From: Pseudomonas viridiflava
Lineage (GTDB): Bacteria; Pseudomonadota; Gammaproteobacteria; Pseudomonadales; Pseudomonadaceae
Reading direction: 5' to 3'
Length of the DNA: 64,000 nucleotides
Assembly (NCBI RefSeq): GCF_900582625.1
Contig: NZ_UTIQ01000241.1
Span: forward strand, 558,001 to 622,000
Below the pieces are notes generated by a model that was given only the letters and a program-made list of their open reading frames with translations, did no database searches and had not been told where the DNA came from. Shown here in pieces: positions 1 through 8,060 of this stretch. Made by a program: the position numbers and the translations under genes. Position 1 is the first letter of the stretch, and every line of letters begins with the position of its first letter.

Positions 1-1
1 G

Positions 2-445
2 CTGCAAGCCGATCCACACCAAGTGGCCGCATTGCTCAAGCAATTGCAAAGCACGCCCATCAATCACTTGACCGGGCTGATATGGTTTCGCCTGCCGCTG
101 GCCGATGACCGCCGTGCCTGGCCGCTGGCAACCCTGCAAGCGGTGCTGCACCAGCAGCCGTTGCGCGGCGATGTGCGGGTCGTCGTGCTTGAGCAAGGTT
201 CGCTGTATGAAGTGCGCGTGACCAACCGGGGCAACGCGTCCGCCCCGCTGCCCGCGGAACTGACGACGTCAGCCCAAGGCTGCGAAGCCGGCGACGGCGC
301 GCGCGATTACCGCCTGCAACGTCCGCTCGACAACCCGCGCTTCGTGCGCCAACAGCCCGCCCAACTCGCCGCCGGCCAGACCCGCGTAGTCGGCTGGGTA
401 CGCTGCCACCATCTCGATCAAGGAGGATTTCGTGTCACACCTTAA
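2..445 (+). CDS. C-terminal part of an uncharacterised protein (DUF3142-like?)
   Basis: An open frame enters from the left edge and stops with TAA at 443-445, giving about 147 residues. The visible part is a soluble-looking tail without membrane segments; two Cys (in QGCEAG and VRCHH) could matter. It overlaps the next gene by 14 bases, and that gene's AGGAGG (421-426) lies inside it, so the two are very likely co-transcribed and translationally coupled. I associate this arrangement with DUF3142 proteins of Pseudomonas that precede a large periplasmic repeat protein, but this is memory of context, not a motif match. The function is unknown. Confidence 0.55.
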   Translation: MQADPHQVAALLKQLQSTPINHLTGLIWFRLPLADDRRAWPLATLQAVLHQQPLRGDVRVVVLEQGSLYEVRVTNRGNASAPLPAELTTSAQGCEAGDGARDYRLQRPLDNPRFVRQQPAQLAAGQTRVVGWVRCHHLDQGGFRVTP

Positions 446-2624
446 GTTGCGTCGTCACGTGCTTGCCGTCGCCGTCAGTGCGGTTCTGGCGAGTGCGGCC
501 GCCGAGGCCTGCGGCCCGGATTACCCGTTGCGATTGCTGGGCGACCGCGCCAACAGCCTGGCCGAGTTGCCTGAAAGCAACTTCACCTTCGAGGCCGGAC
601 GTCTCGCCGTCTCGGTGCCAGCCCTCAAGCCCGCAGCGCCAGCAGACAGCGAAAGCCGCTGGGATGAGGCGCAAAACCGCTACCTCGACGAGCGGGAAGT
701 GGCCGAGCCCAAAGGTTTAAGCCCTGAGCAAGTGGCGAAAATCGTCGAACTGCGCCAGCTCACCGACGCCGCTCAGGCCGAGGCAGCGGGCGCAAGCTTG
801 CCCGCCGAGCTGCGCCTTTACACCGCCGGCGCGGTAGCGTTCATGCAGGCGGACGATGCCACGGCGCAGGCCTATTTCCGTCAGGTGCTGGCGCTGCCGG
901 CCGGCGAACGTCAGCTGCGCGGCGCCTGGGCGGCCTATTCACTGGGACGCAGCCTGGCCCGTTCCGCCGACGCGGCGCGCGCAGCCGACCTCACTGATGA
1001 ACAACTGACCCAAGCGCGCCAGGCAGATGTCGACGGCGCCAAACAAGCCTTCCAGCAAACCCGCCAACTGGTGCTGGACGGTGCCAGCGATGCCATGGAA
1101 CTGGGCATCGCCAGCCTCGGTGAAGAAGCGCGCCTGGAGCTGGATGAAGGCGATTGGTCGGCTGCTATCGGGCTGTACGCCAGTCAGCTAAAACTCGGCT
1201 CCACCACCGGCTACAGCTCCATGAAGGCGCTTGCCGTCGATCTCAGCCAGATGCCGGAAGAGCAACTGGCGCCGCTGCTTCAGCAACTGCCGGTGCAGCG
1301 CCTGCTGACGGCGTACCTCATCAGCCATGCCGGCTGGTCGTACGGCGAGCAGCCAGCGGGCGAGCAAACCTTGGTGAAACTGCTGCAACGGGGCGACATT
1401 GCCAATATGGCCAACGCCGACCGCCTCGCCGCGTTGAGTTATCAAGTGGGCGACTACGCCGCCACCGCCGCCCTGCTCGAACATGCGCCCGACAATGGCC
1501 TGACGTGGTGGCTGCGGGCAAAAATCGCCTTGCGCAACGGCGACCAGAACAGCGCCCAGGCCGCCTATGCCAAAGCCGCCCAGGCCTTTCCTGAAGACGA
1601 GTCCTGGGGCTGGCGCCGCGACGCTAACTGGAACAGCGAAACCCTGCAGCCGCACTGCCGCGTAGAAGGCGAAGGCGCCATTCTGGCGCTGCAACGCGGC
1701 GACTACCTCGAAGCCTTCGAAGCCCTGTACCGCAGTGGTTATATCTACTGGGGCGACACCGCTGAAGTCGCCGAACGGGTGCTGACCACCGACGAGCTGA
1801 AAGCCTTCGTCGATGCCAACGTGCCGGCTCCGCCCTCGATTGCCACGCCGCCCGAGCCTTACGTTTACCAACCGCGCCCGGTTGCCGCCCAATTGCGGCA
1901 ACTGTTGGCACGCCGCCTGTTGCGCGACGGGCGCTATGACGAGGCGCCGGGCTATTTCTATGAAGTGAGCCTGCAAACCGCTGCCCGCGAATACGGCCAA
2001 GCCCGCCAGGCGGCCGAATCGCGCTGGACCGACACGGGCAAAGCCGAAGCCCTGTATCAGGCCGGTAAGCTGGCGCGCAGGCAAGGCATGGAGTTGCTCG
2101 GCTACGAAATGTCGCCCGACTTTGCCTGGTTCGACGGTATGTATTCCCTCGACCGGGTGCAGGTTCAGACGCCAGGTGGACTGTTGAGCCAAGCCGAAAC
2201 CGAGCGGCAAAACGCCAATCTGGCGCAGCCCAACAACCGCTACCACTACCGCTGGGTCGCGGCCGAATTGGCTAATCAAGCCGCCGACTTGCTACCGACC
2301 ACCAGCCAGGCCTACGCCGCCACGCTGTGCCGCGCCACCGGCTGGATTATCTACAGCGACCTGCCGCTGGCGCAGCGCTATTACCGGCGTTACGTGGACA
2401 ACGGACCAGTGGTGCCCTGGTCCGGAAATTTCGGCCAGAACTGCGAGGAGCCGGACTTCGAGCACGTCACCGAGCGCCTGTGGCAGTACCGCCTCGACAC
2501 CACCTGGAAAGCCCTGCGCCCGCATAAATTCTGGCTGTTCGGCCTGGCGCTGGTCGCCGGCCTGGCAGTGGTCGGCTACCGGCGAAAAAAGCGCGCCGTC
2601 ACACTTCAGCCACCGCAGCCATAG
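432..2624 (+). CDS. Uncharacterised exported TPR-like protein with C-terminal membrane anchor
   Basis: A 730-residue protein starting at GTG 432, six bases after AGGAGG. Residues 1-26 form a Sec signal peptide ending near AEACGPDYP; the Cys there is not in a clean lipobox. The body is rich in Ala, Leu, Gln and Tyr helical pairs (ATAQAYFRQVLALPAGERQ, DQNSAQAAYAKAAQAFPED), consistent with tetratricopeptide-type repeats. Near the C-terminus a single hydrophobic helix (FWLFGLALVAGLAVVGY) is followed by RRKKR, a stop-transfer signature. It is therefore probably a periplasmic repeat domain tethered to the inner membrane. It is coupled to the gene before it. I cannot assign a function. Confidence 0.8.
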   Translation: MSHLKLRRHVLAVAVSAVLASAAAEACGPDYPLRLLGDRANSLAELPESNFTFEAGRLAVSVPALKPAAPADSESRWDEAQNRYLDEREVAEPKGLSPEQVAKIVELRQLTDAAQAEAAGASLPAELRLYTAGAVAFMQADDATAQAYFRQVLALPAGERQLRGAWAAYSLGRSLARSADAARAADLTDEQLTQARQADVDGAKQAFQQTRQLVLDGASDAMELGIASLGEEARLELDEGDWSAAIGLYASQLKLGSTTGYSSMKALAVDLSQMPEEQLAPLLQQLPVQRLLTAYLISHAGWSYGEQPAGEQTLVKLLQRGDIANMANADRLAALSYQVGDYAATAALLEHAPDNGLTWWLRAKIALRNGDQNSAQAAYAKAAQAFPEDESWGWRRDANWNSETLQPHCRVEGEGAILALQRGDYLEAFEALYRSGYIYWGDTAEVAERVLTTDELKAFVDANVPAPPSIATPPEPYVYQPRPVAAQLRQLLARRLLRDGRYDEAPGYFYEVSLQTAAREYGQARQAAESRWTDTGKAEALYQAGKLARRQGMELLGYEMSPDFAWFDGMYSLDRVQVQTPGGLLSQAETERQNANLAQPNNRYHYRWVAAELANQAADLLPTTSQAYAATLCRATGWIIYSDLPLAQRYYRRYVDNGPVVPWSGNFGQNCEEPDFEHVTERLWQYRLDTTWKALRPHKFWLFGLALVAGLAVVGYRRKKRAVTLQPPQP

Positions 2625-2707
2625 CCGGTGCCGTAGCCTTGGCTATAGTGATGGAACCGAAATGCCCCGATGAAATCGGATAGACACTGCCTACTGGAGC
2701 AAACCCC

Positions 2708-3076
2708 ATGAGTGAGTCAACCAACGAGCGTCGGCGCTTCCAGCGCATTGCCTTCGACGCCAGCACCGAAATCGCCCAAGGCGATCAGCGCTGGACGGTT
2801 GAACTGCACGACCTTTCGCTAAAAGGCCTGCTGGTCCAGCGTCCGGAAAACTGGAACGGCGATGTCAGCCAGCCGTTCGACGCCCATGTGCACCTGAGCC
2901 CCGACGTGCATGTGCGCATGGAAGCCACCCTGGCCCGCGACGAAGGCGGTTTGCTGGGCTTCGAATGCCGGCACATCGACCTCGACTCGGTCAGCCATTT
3001 ACGCCGGCTGGTGGAGCTGAATCTGGGCGACGAAGATTTGCTTGAGCGTGAATTGACCTCGCTCGGCGAGGCGTGA
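2708..3076 (+). CDS. mapZ: PilZ-domain c-di-GMP-binding adaptor (MapZ-like)
   Basis: A 122-residue single-domain PilZ protein. Both c-di-GMP-binding elements are visible: R9-x3-R13 (RRFQR) and D35-x-S37-x2-G40 (DLSLKG). The length and the position beside radA match P. aeruginosa PA4608 (MapZ), which on binding c-di-GMP interacts with the methyltransferase CheR1 and alters chemoreceptor methylation. The same partner role is inferred here from size and neighbourhood only. The start ATG follows CTGGAG at a suitable distance. It is transcribed away from the convergent radA, with palindromic repeats between them. Confidence 0.85.
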   Translation: MSESTNERRRFQRIAFDASTEIAQGDQRWTVELHDLSLKGLLVQRPENWNGDVSQPFDAHVHLSPDVHVRMEATLARDEGGLLGFECRHIDLDSVSHLRRLVELNLGDEDLLERELTSLGEA

Positions 3077-3142
3077 GGAAAACGCGGTCGCTTCGGCTGG
3101 TTGGATTGTAATCGTCCAACTGACAGGGTTCTCCCGACAGAA

Positions 3143-3246
3143 CCTGGATCCCGAATTTTCGGACCGCCGCCTGCGCGGGGATGCCAGATTTAATCGACGT
3201 TCTAAGCCCCCACACCGTCATCCCCGCGCAGGCGGGGATCCAGACT
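3143..3246. repeat. Intergenic palindromic repeat of the TGGATCCCCGC...GATGACGG family
   Basis: Between the PilZ gene and radA, GCCTGCGCGGGGATG (3169-3183) is matched exactly in inverse by CATCCCCGCGCAGGC (3219-3233). The flanks GGATCCCGAATTTTCGGACC (3147-3166) and GGGATCCAG (3235-3243) recur at 12963-13086. It sits between two convergent genes and could end transcription from both sides, though there is no clear U-tract. Confidence 0.7.
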
Positions 3247-3314
3247 ATCGCGACGAACGCCTACCCAGCTTCATCCAGGACTCCGCGTCGTGAACAGCGC
3301 TGGCTTCACCGGTC

Positions 3315-4682
3315 CTACTCAAACAACGCATCCAACGCCTGCTCCAACCGCGTCACCGCAATAATCTGCAGCCCTGGCGGCGACTCCTTCGGCGCGTTGC
3401 CTTTGGGCACGATGGCGCGCTTGAAGCCATGTTTAGCCGCCTCTTTCAGCCGTTCCTGCCCACTGGGCACCGGTCGCACTTCACCCGACAACCCCACCTC
3501 GCCAAACACCAGCAAGTCGTGGGGCAGCGGCCGGTTGCGCAGGCTCGACATCACGGCCGCCATCAGCGCCAGGTCGGACGCGGTTTCCATCACTTTCACG
3601 CCGCCGACCACGTTTAAAAACACGTCCTGGTCGTGGGTCGGAATGCCGCCATGGCGGTGCAGCACCGCAAGCAGCATGGCTAGCCGATTCTGGTCCAGGC
3701 CCAGGGTCACGCGCCTCGGGTTGGCCAGGTGGCTGGTGTCGACCAACGCCTGCACCTCGATCAACATCGGCCGTGTGCCTTCCCAGGTGGCCATCACCAC
3801 GCTGCCCGGCACTTCTTCCTGAGCACGGGTGAGGAAAATGGCCGAGGGATTCGACACTTCCTTCAAGCCACGGTCTGTCATCGCGAACACGCCCAGCTCA
3901 TTCACCGCGCCAAAGCGGTTTTTCACCGCCCGCAGCAAGCGCAGGCGGCCGTCAGACTCTCCTTCGAAATACAGCACGGTATCCACCATGTGTTCCAGCA
4001 CGCGCGGCCCGGCCAGCGCGCCTTCTTTGGTCACGTGGCCGACCAGAAAAATCGCCGTGCCGCTCTGTTTGGCATAGCGCACCAACAGCGCCGCGCTTTC
4101 GCGCACCTGCGCCACGCCGCCGGGGGCCGATTGCAGTTGTTCGGTAAATATCGTCTGGATGGAGTCGATGACCATGACCTTGGGCTTTTCGACCCGCGCC
4201 GTGGCGATGATCGATTCGATGCAGGTTTCGGTCATCACCTTGAGCTTGTCTTCCGGCAAACCGAGGCGGCGGGCGCGCATGGCCACTTGTTGCTGCGATT
4301 CCTCGCCGGTGACGTACAGCGCCGGCAGGCGCGTGGCGATGTTGCAGAGGGTTTGCAGCAGGATGGTGGATTTGCCGATGCCGGGGTCGCCGCCGATCAG
4401 CACCACCGAGCCGTCGACCAGACCGCCGCCGAGCACGCGGTCCAGCTCCACCGAGGCGGTGGAAAAGCGCGGCATTTCTTCAACACTGACTTCGGCCAGG
4501 GTTTTGAGCTGCGCCTGTTGCCCAGCCCAACCGGCACGACCGCTGGCCGCCGTTTCGCTGCCGACCTCGATCATGCTTTCGACCAAGGTGTTCCAGGCGC
4601 CGCATTCGCCGCACTGGCCGGCCCATTTGGGGAAGGTCGCACCGCACTCGGTGCAGCCATACATACGCTTGGCCTTGGCCAT
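3315..4682 (-). CDS. radA: DNA repair protein RadA (RecA-like recombination helicase)
   Basis: 455 residues, full length for RadA/Sms, which extends branched recombination intermediates with RecA. An N-terminal C4 zinc finger (C10, C13, C24, C27) is followed by a RecA-like ATPase with Walker A GGDPGIGKST (97-106), the RadA-specific KNRFG motif (254-258) and a C-terminal Lon-protease-like domain lacking a protease catalytic Ser context. ATG 4682 is preceded by GAGGGGG. It converges on the PilZ gene; ankB and katB lie upstream on the same strand. The PilZ-radA-ankB-katB order is that of Pseudomonas. Confidence 0.97.
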   Translation of the reverse strand: MAKAKRMYGCTECGATFPKWAGQCGECGAWNTLVESMIEVGSETAASGRAGWAGQQAQLKTLAEVSVEEMPRFSTASVELDRVLGGGLVDGSVVLIGGDPGIGKSTILLQTLCNIATRLPALYVTGEESQQQVAMRARRLGLPEDKLKVMTETCIESIIATARVEKPKVMVIDSIQTIFTEQLQSAPGGVAQVRESAALLVRYAKQSGTAIFLVGHVTKEGALAGPRVLEHMVDTVLYFEGESDGRLRLLRAVKNRFGAVNELGVFAMTDRGLKEVSNPSAIFLTRAQEEVPGSVVMATWEGTRPMLIEVQALVDTSHLANPRRVTLGLDQNRLAMLLAVLHRHGGIPTHDQDVFLNVVGGVKVMETASDLALMAAVMSSLRNRPLPHDLLVFGEVGLSGEVRPVPSGQERLKEAAKHGFKRAIVPKGNAPKESPPGLQIIAVTRLEQALDALFE

Positions 4683-4730
4683 CTCAACCCCCTCGCCGAA
4701 AAGCGCCGATGATAGCGCAGCTACCCCGTT

Positions 4731-5279
4731 TCAACGTGGGGCGGGCGTGCGAATTTCGCCGGTGGCCAGCCGAGCGGCGCTGTTGCCCAGACCGTCTTCG
4801 GCGTTCAAATCCGCGCCTTTGGCGGCCAGGGCATCGAGCAGCTCCGCGCGGTTGAACAGGCCGGCGTACATGGCGGCGGTTTGGCCGGCGCCGTTGCGTT
4901 GGTCCGGGTTGCAATCGGTTGCCAGCAGGCGCCGGGCAATGCTGACCTCACCTTTGAAAATCGCGCCCATCAGTGCGGTGTTGCCGCGTTGGTCTTGCTG
5001 ACAGGCGTCGGCACCGGCCTGCAACAGCAGCTCAACGGCCGGTTGCTGGCCGTGGTAGGCCGCCAGAATCAGCGCGGTGTAGCCCTTCTCATCCTGGCTA
5101 TCGAGCGGGTAATGGGCGTCGATAAAGGTTTGCAGCACCGGCACATCGCCTGCCCGTGCGGCCTCGAAAAAGTAGCTGCGCAGTTGCGCCTGTACATCGG
5201 CGGGCTCGCTCGGAGTAGCCGCCGAAACCAGCGCGCTAAATGCCAATGCGCCGAGCAGTACAACGGTTCGAATAATCAT
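4731..5279 (-). CDS. ankB: Periplasmic ankyrin-repeat protein AnkB
   Basis: About 182 residues with a Sec signal peptide (hydrophobic core VVLLGALAFSALVSA) followed by four or so ankyrin repeats (for example GYTALILAAYHGQQPAVELL and GNTALMGAIFKGEVSIARRL). In P. aeruginosa AnkB is needed for full activity of the neighbouring catalase KatB, apparently as a periplasmic scaffold. GTG 5282 is also in frame, but ATG 5279 has the better spacing from AGGAG (5290-5286), so it is preferred. An intrinsic terminator lies directly upstream, between katB and this gene, so ankB probably depends on readthrough. Confidence 0.9.
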   Translation of the reverse strand: MIIRTVVLLGALAFSALVSAATPSEPADVQAQLRSYFFEAARAGDVPVLQTFIDAHYPLDSQDEKGYTALILAAYHGQQPAVELLLQAGADACQQDQRGNTALMGAIFKGEVSIARRLLATDCNPDQRNGAGQTAAMYAGLFNRAELLDALAAKGADLNAEDGLGNSAARLATGEIRTPAPR

Positions 5280-5292
5280 CACAGCGCTCCTG

Positions 5293-5324
5293 AAAAAACG
5301 GCGGCCCTCAGCAGAAGGCCGCCG
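5293..5324 (-). terminator. Intrinsic terminator between katB and ankB
   Basis: Read on the minus strand, CGGCGGCC (complement of 5317-5324) and GGCCGCCG (complement of 5299-5306) form a perfect 8-bp GC-only stem with a 10-base loop. Six T residues follow (complement of 5293-5298). The ankB ribosome-binding site starts two to three bases beyond the T run, so the element sits inside the presumed operon. Confidence 0.85.
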
Positions 5325-5333
5325 CTATTACCC

Positions 5334-6857
5334 TCAGTCCGACAGCTTGGCGGCCAAGGTTTTCACTCGCTCCAAATCGCCCTTGGCGACTTTCGCGACA
5401 CCCGTGCCGTATTCAGGGTCGGCCTTGTACAAGAACGACAGGATGATGTGCTTGCTCTCTTCATCGGTGGTGGCCAACGAGCCGCCGAAGCTTGCGATCA
5501 GATCATCGCGCTCTTTCTTGCTGTAAGAGCGGTACAGATCACCGGCCTGTTTGAAGTTTTGCTCGCGCTGAATCTTCTTCTGCTCGGTGCTGCCCGACAG
5601 CGGCAAGCTGCTGTAGCGCGCGCTGGCAACTTCTTCACGCGGCTCCAGGCGACTGGGTTGATAGTTGACCCCCGAGGTGGTTTTGCCGCTGTTCATGGCG
5701 CCGTCCTGATTGCCGTTATTAACCTTCACCCGTGGTTGGTTGATGGGCAACTGCAAGGCATTCGCGCCCAGGCGATAGAGCTGGGTATCGGCGTAGGAAA
5801 ACACGCGACCCTGCAGCAAACGGTCTTCGGACGGTTCGATGCCAGGCACCAGATTGGCCGGCGCCATGGCCACCTGTTCGGTCTCCTGGAACACGTTGTC
5901 GGTATTGCGGTTAAGCACCATCTGCCCGACTTTGCGCTCGGGCACATCCGGCCAGATTTTAGTGGCGTCCAGCGGGTCGAAAGCGAACGAGCTCAGCTGT
6001 TCAGGCTTGAGCACTTGCACGTACAGATCCCATTTGGGGAAGTCGCCTTTTTTGATGTGCGCGATCAGATCATTACCCAGGTGGCTGTAGTCCTTGCCCT
6101 GCACTTGCTCGACTTGTTTTGGGTCGAGGTTGTTAATGCCTTGCAAGGTTTTCCAGTGAAACTTCACATAATGGATTTCACCGTTGGCATTAACCAACTT
6201 GTACGCGTGCACACCATTACCGTCCATTTGCCGATAGCTGGCCGGGGTGCCGTAGTTGGAATACAGCTCGGTTAACGTACGGGTGGACTCAGGCACATGG
6301 GAGAAAAAATCAAACCGGCGCGAATCATCATCCAAGTTGGTACGCGGGTCCGGCTTAAAGGCGTGCACCATATCGGGAAACTTGATGGCATCGCGAATAA
6401 AGAAAGTTGGGAAGTTATTACCCACTAAGTCCCAGTTACCGTCGGCGGTGTAGAACTTGGTGGCAAAACCACGGGGGTCGCGCAGGGTTTCGGGGGAGTG
6501 GTTGCCGTGTACCACGGCGGAGAAACGCACGAACACCGGCGTGACTTCGCCGGCGGCAAACACCTTGGCTTTGCTCAGGTCGCTGAGGTCGTCGGTAACC
6601 GTGAACGTGCCATGGGCCCCGGTGCCACGGGCATGTACGACGCGCTCAGGAATGCGCTCGCGGTCAAACCGTTGGAGCTTTTGCAGCAGTTGTACGTCTT
6701 GCAGCAGCACCGGGCCCGTGGCGCCGGCCGTTTGCGAGTTCTGGTTGTCGCCCACCGCCGCGCCGTTGTCGCGCGTGAGCGTGGCGGCCTGAACGGAGAA
6801 GGAAAGAAACCCGACACAAAACAGTGAAGTGGCAGGAACAAGCGATTTTCTATTCAT
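5334..6857 (-). CDS. katB: Secreted monofunctional haem catalase KatB
   Basis: 507 residues including a signal peptide of about 24 residues (FCVGFLSFSVQA), so it is a periplasmic clade catalase that converts hydrogen peroxide to water and oxygen. The distal-site His75 (VVHARGTGAHG) and Asn148 (GNNFP) and the proximal haem-ligand Tyr355 in RVFSYADTQ are all present. The length fits small-subunit catalases. GGGAGA lies upstream of ATG 6857. ankB follows after a terminator. The 300 bases upstream are AT-rich and hold several palindromes, consistent with a peroxide-inducible promoter, though no convincing OxyR site was recognised. Confidence 0.96.
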   Translation of the reverse strand: MNRKSLVPATSLFCVGFLSFSVQAATLTRDNGAAVGDNQNSQTAGATGPVLLQDVQLLQKLQRFDRERIPERVVHARGTGAHGTFTVTDDLSDLSKAKVFAAGEVTPVFVRFSAVVHGNHSPETLRDPRGFATKFYTADGNWDLVGNNFPTFFIRDAIKFPDMVHAFKPDPRTNLDDDSRRFDFFSHVPESTRTLTELYSNYGTPASYRQMDGNGVHAYKLVNANGEIHYVKFHWKTLQGINNLDPKQVEQVQGKDYSHLGNDLIAHIKKGDFPKWDLYVQVLKPEQLSSFAFDPLDATKIWPDVPERKVGQMVLNRNTDNVFQETEQVAMAPANLVPGIEPSEDRLLQGRVFSYADTQLYRLGANALQLPINQPRVKVNNGNQDGAMNSGKTTSGVNYQPSRLEPREEVASARYSSLPLSGSTEQKKIQREQNFKQAGDLYRSYSKKERDDLIASFGGSLATTDEESKHIILSFLYKADPEYGTGVAKVAKGDLERVKTLAAKLSD

Positions 6858-7127
6858 GATCGTCTCCCTATTATTTTTAGCGCATCAGTTGTGCTTTAGG
6901 AGACTAGAGCGAGACAGCCACGTTTTCTAAATAGAAAACTTTAACCATGCCGATAAATAAAACTTCCTCGTTATTTAATAACGTCAGGCGTATTCGCGCG
7001 AATAGCTTATTGAAAATGAAAGTTACTGACTCGAATCAATATGAAATAAAAGCCTGAGGGCGGACACGTTAAATTAGAAATATCCGAGACGCAAATTGGT
7101 TCTTTCTTCCTATATATAAGCGACAAA
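6858..7127 (-). promoter_or_regulatory. AT-rich katB upstream region with three palindromes
   Basis: About 270 bases without a gene and distinctly AT-rich against a GC-rich background. It holds GTTTTCT-AAAT-AGAAAAC (6922-6939), CGTTATT-T-AATAACG (6969-6983) and the perfect 14-mer TATTCGCGCGAATA (6991-7004). Their spacing upstream of the katB start suits operator sites. No -10/-35 pair could be fixed with confidence. Confidence 0.55.
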
Positions 7128-7167
7128 CGCGAACCAAACGCTGGACAACTATCAGGTTTGGTTCGCG
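7128..7167 (-). terminator. Probable terminator of the YdcH-family gene
   Basis: CGCGAACCAAAC (7128-7139) and GTTTGGTTCGCG (7156-7167) form a perfect 12-bp stem with a 16-base loop, directly after the stop of the minus-strand small gene at 7176. The trailing sequence on the minus strand is TTTGTCGCTT, a poor but T-containing tail. Confidence 0.6.
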
Positions 7168-7175
7168 AGGCTTCG

Positions 7176-7427
7176 CTAGCGGTCTTTGGCCGACGCTTCC
7201 AACCGCTGGGCGATTTCCAGACTCAAGGTCACCCTCTCGTTTTTCAGCGCCTTGAGCGCCATGTCATCCATGGCCTGACGCCCGTCCTCCACCTGAAAAA
7301 TCTGCTTATCCAGCGCCGCGTAGTTGGCGGCGAGTTTGCTGAAGTGCGCGTCCTGGCCCAGCAACCGTTGCAGCTCGTCCTGATACTCAGGGTATTCCAC
7401 GTGCAGCGGATGGTGTTCGAGGGTCAT
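7176..7427 (-). CDS. YdcH-family (DUF465) small coiled-coil protein
   Basis: 83 residues, highly charged and predicted to form two helices in a hairpin. The pattern FSKLAANYAALDKQIFQVED followed by LKNERVTLSLEIAQRL is typical of the YdcH/DUF465 family of small cytoplasmic proteins, whose function is not established. It has its own hairpin terminator downstream and reads toward katB from the mscL side. There are no membrane segments or cysteines. Good family assignment; role unknown. Confidence 0.8.
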   Translation of the reverse strand: MTLEHHPLHVEYPEYQDELQRLLGQDAHFSKLAANYAALDKQIFQVEDGRQAMDDMALKALKNERVTLSLEIAQRLEASAKDR

Positions 7428-7590
7428 AGGCCGTCTCCTGTCGCAATGGGTGGGTTGACTCTCTGACAGCCTAGACCAGCGGCAAAAACGGGGAACGCAC
7501 AGCGCCAGGGCCGGTCACTTGAAGCTGGGAGCGGCAAAACGGGTGCTCTACACTGCCCCCCAACCATCATTAGCAACAGGGAGTCGATCT

Positions 7591-8025
7591 ATGAGCATAC
7601 TCAGCGAGTTCAAAGCGTTTGCAGTCAAAGGCAATGTCGTCGACATGGCGGTCGGTATCATCATCGGCGCCGCGTTCGGCAAGATTGTGTCGTCGTTTGT
7701 GGGCGATGTGATCATGCCGCCTCTGGGTCTGTTGATTGGCGGCGTCGATTTTTCCGACCTCGCCATCACCCTCAAAGCCGCCCAGGGAGACGCCCCGGCG
7801 GTGCTGCTGGCCTACGGCAAGTTCCTGCAAACCTGCCTGGACTTCGTGATCGTGGCCTTCGCCATTTTCATGGGCGTGAAAGTCATCAACAAACTGCACA
7901 AAGAACACGCCAAAGCGCCCGCTGCGCCAACTGCCGAAGTGGTGTTGCTGACTGAAATTCGCGACCTGCTGAAAACCGAGCAAGCGCCCGTGCCGCCTAC
8001 CGTAGACAAGCAACAACCGCTCTGA
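7591..8025 (+). CDS. mscL: Large-conductance mechanosensitive channel MscL
   Basis: 144 residues. The amphipathic N-terminus MSILSEFKAFAVKGNVVDMA leads into TM1 (AVGIIIGAAFGKIVSSFVGD), a periplasmic loop and TM2 (FVIVAFAIFMGVKVINKL), then a charged C-terminal helical bundle segment (LLTEIRDLL). MscL forms a pentameric inner-membrane pore that releases solutes under hypo-osmotic stress. ATG 7591 is preceded by ACAGGGAG (7576-7583); the frame is open further upstream, but the family starts with this MSxLxEFK segment. Gene order katB-YdcH-mscL matches P. aeruginosa apart from the small gene. Confidence 0.97.
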   Translation: MSILSEFKAFAVKGNVVDMAVGIIIGAAFGKIVSSFVGDVIMPPLGLLIGGVDFSDLAITLKAAQGDAPAVLLAYGKFLQTCLDFVIVAFAIFMGVKVINKLHKEHAKAPAAPTAEVVLLTEIRDLLKTEQAPVPPTVDKQQPL

Positions 8026-8042
8026 CTCTCGCCGTTCGGGGG

Positions 8043-8060
8043 GCGGCTTGAGCCGCTTCT
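8043..8060 (+). terminator. Weak hairpin after mscL
   Basis: GCGGC-TTGA-GCCGC (8043-8056) followed by TTCT. It lies 17 bases after the mscL stop and just before the end of the convergent permease gene. The short stem and poor T-tract make this tentative. Confidence 0.3.

Noticed and set aside
211..217. Frameshift or truncation at the left-edge gene
   Set aside because: The frame is open to the window edge; the missing N-terminus is simply outside the window.
1188..2279. 363-residue open frame on the minus strand opposite the TPR-like gene
   Set aside because: Composition follows the opposite strand of a high-GC gene; no start signal, domain or Shine-Dalgarno.
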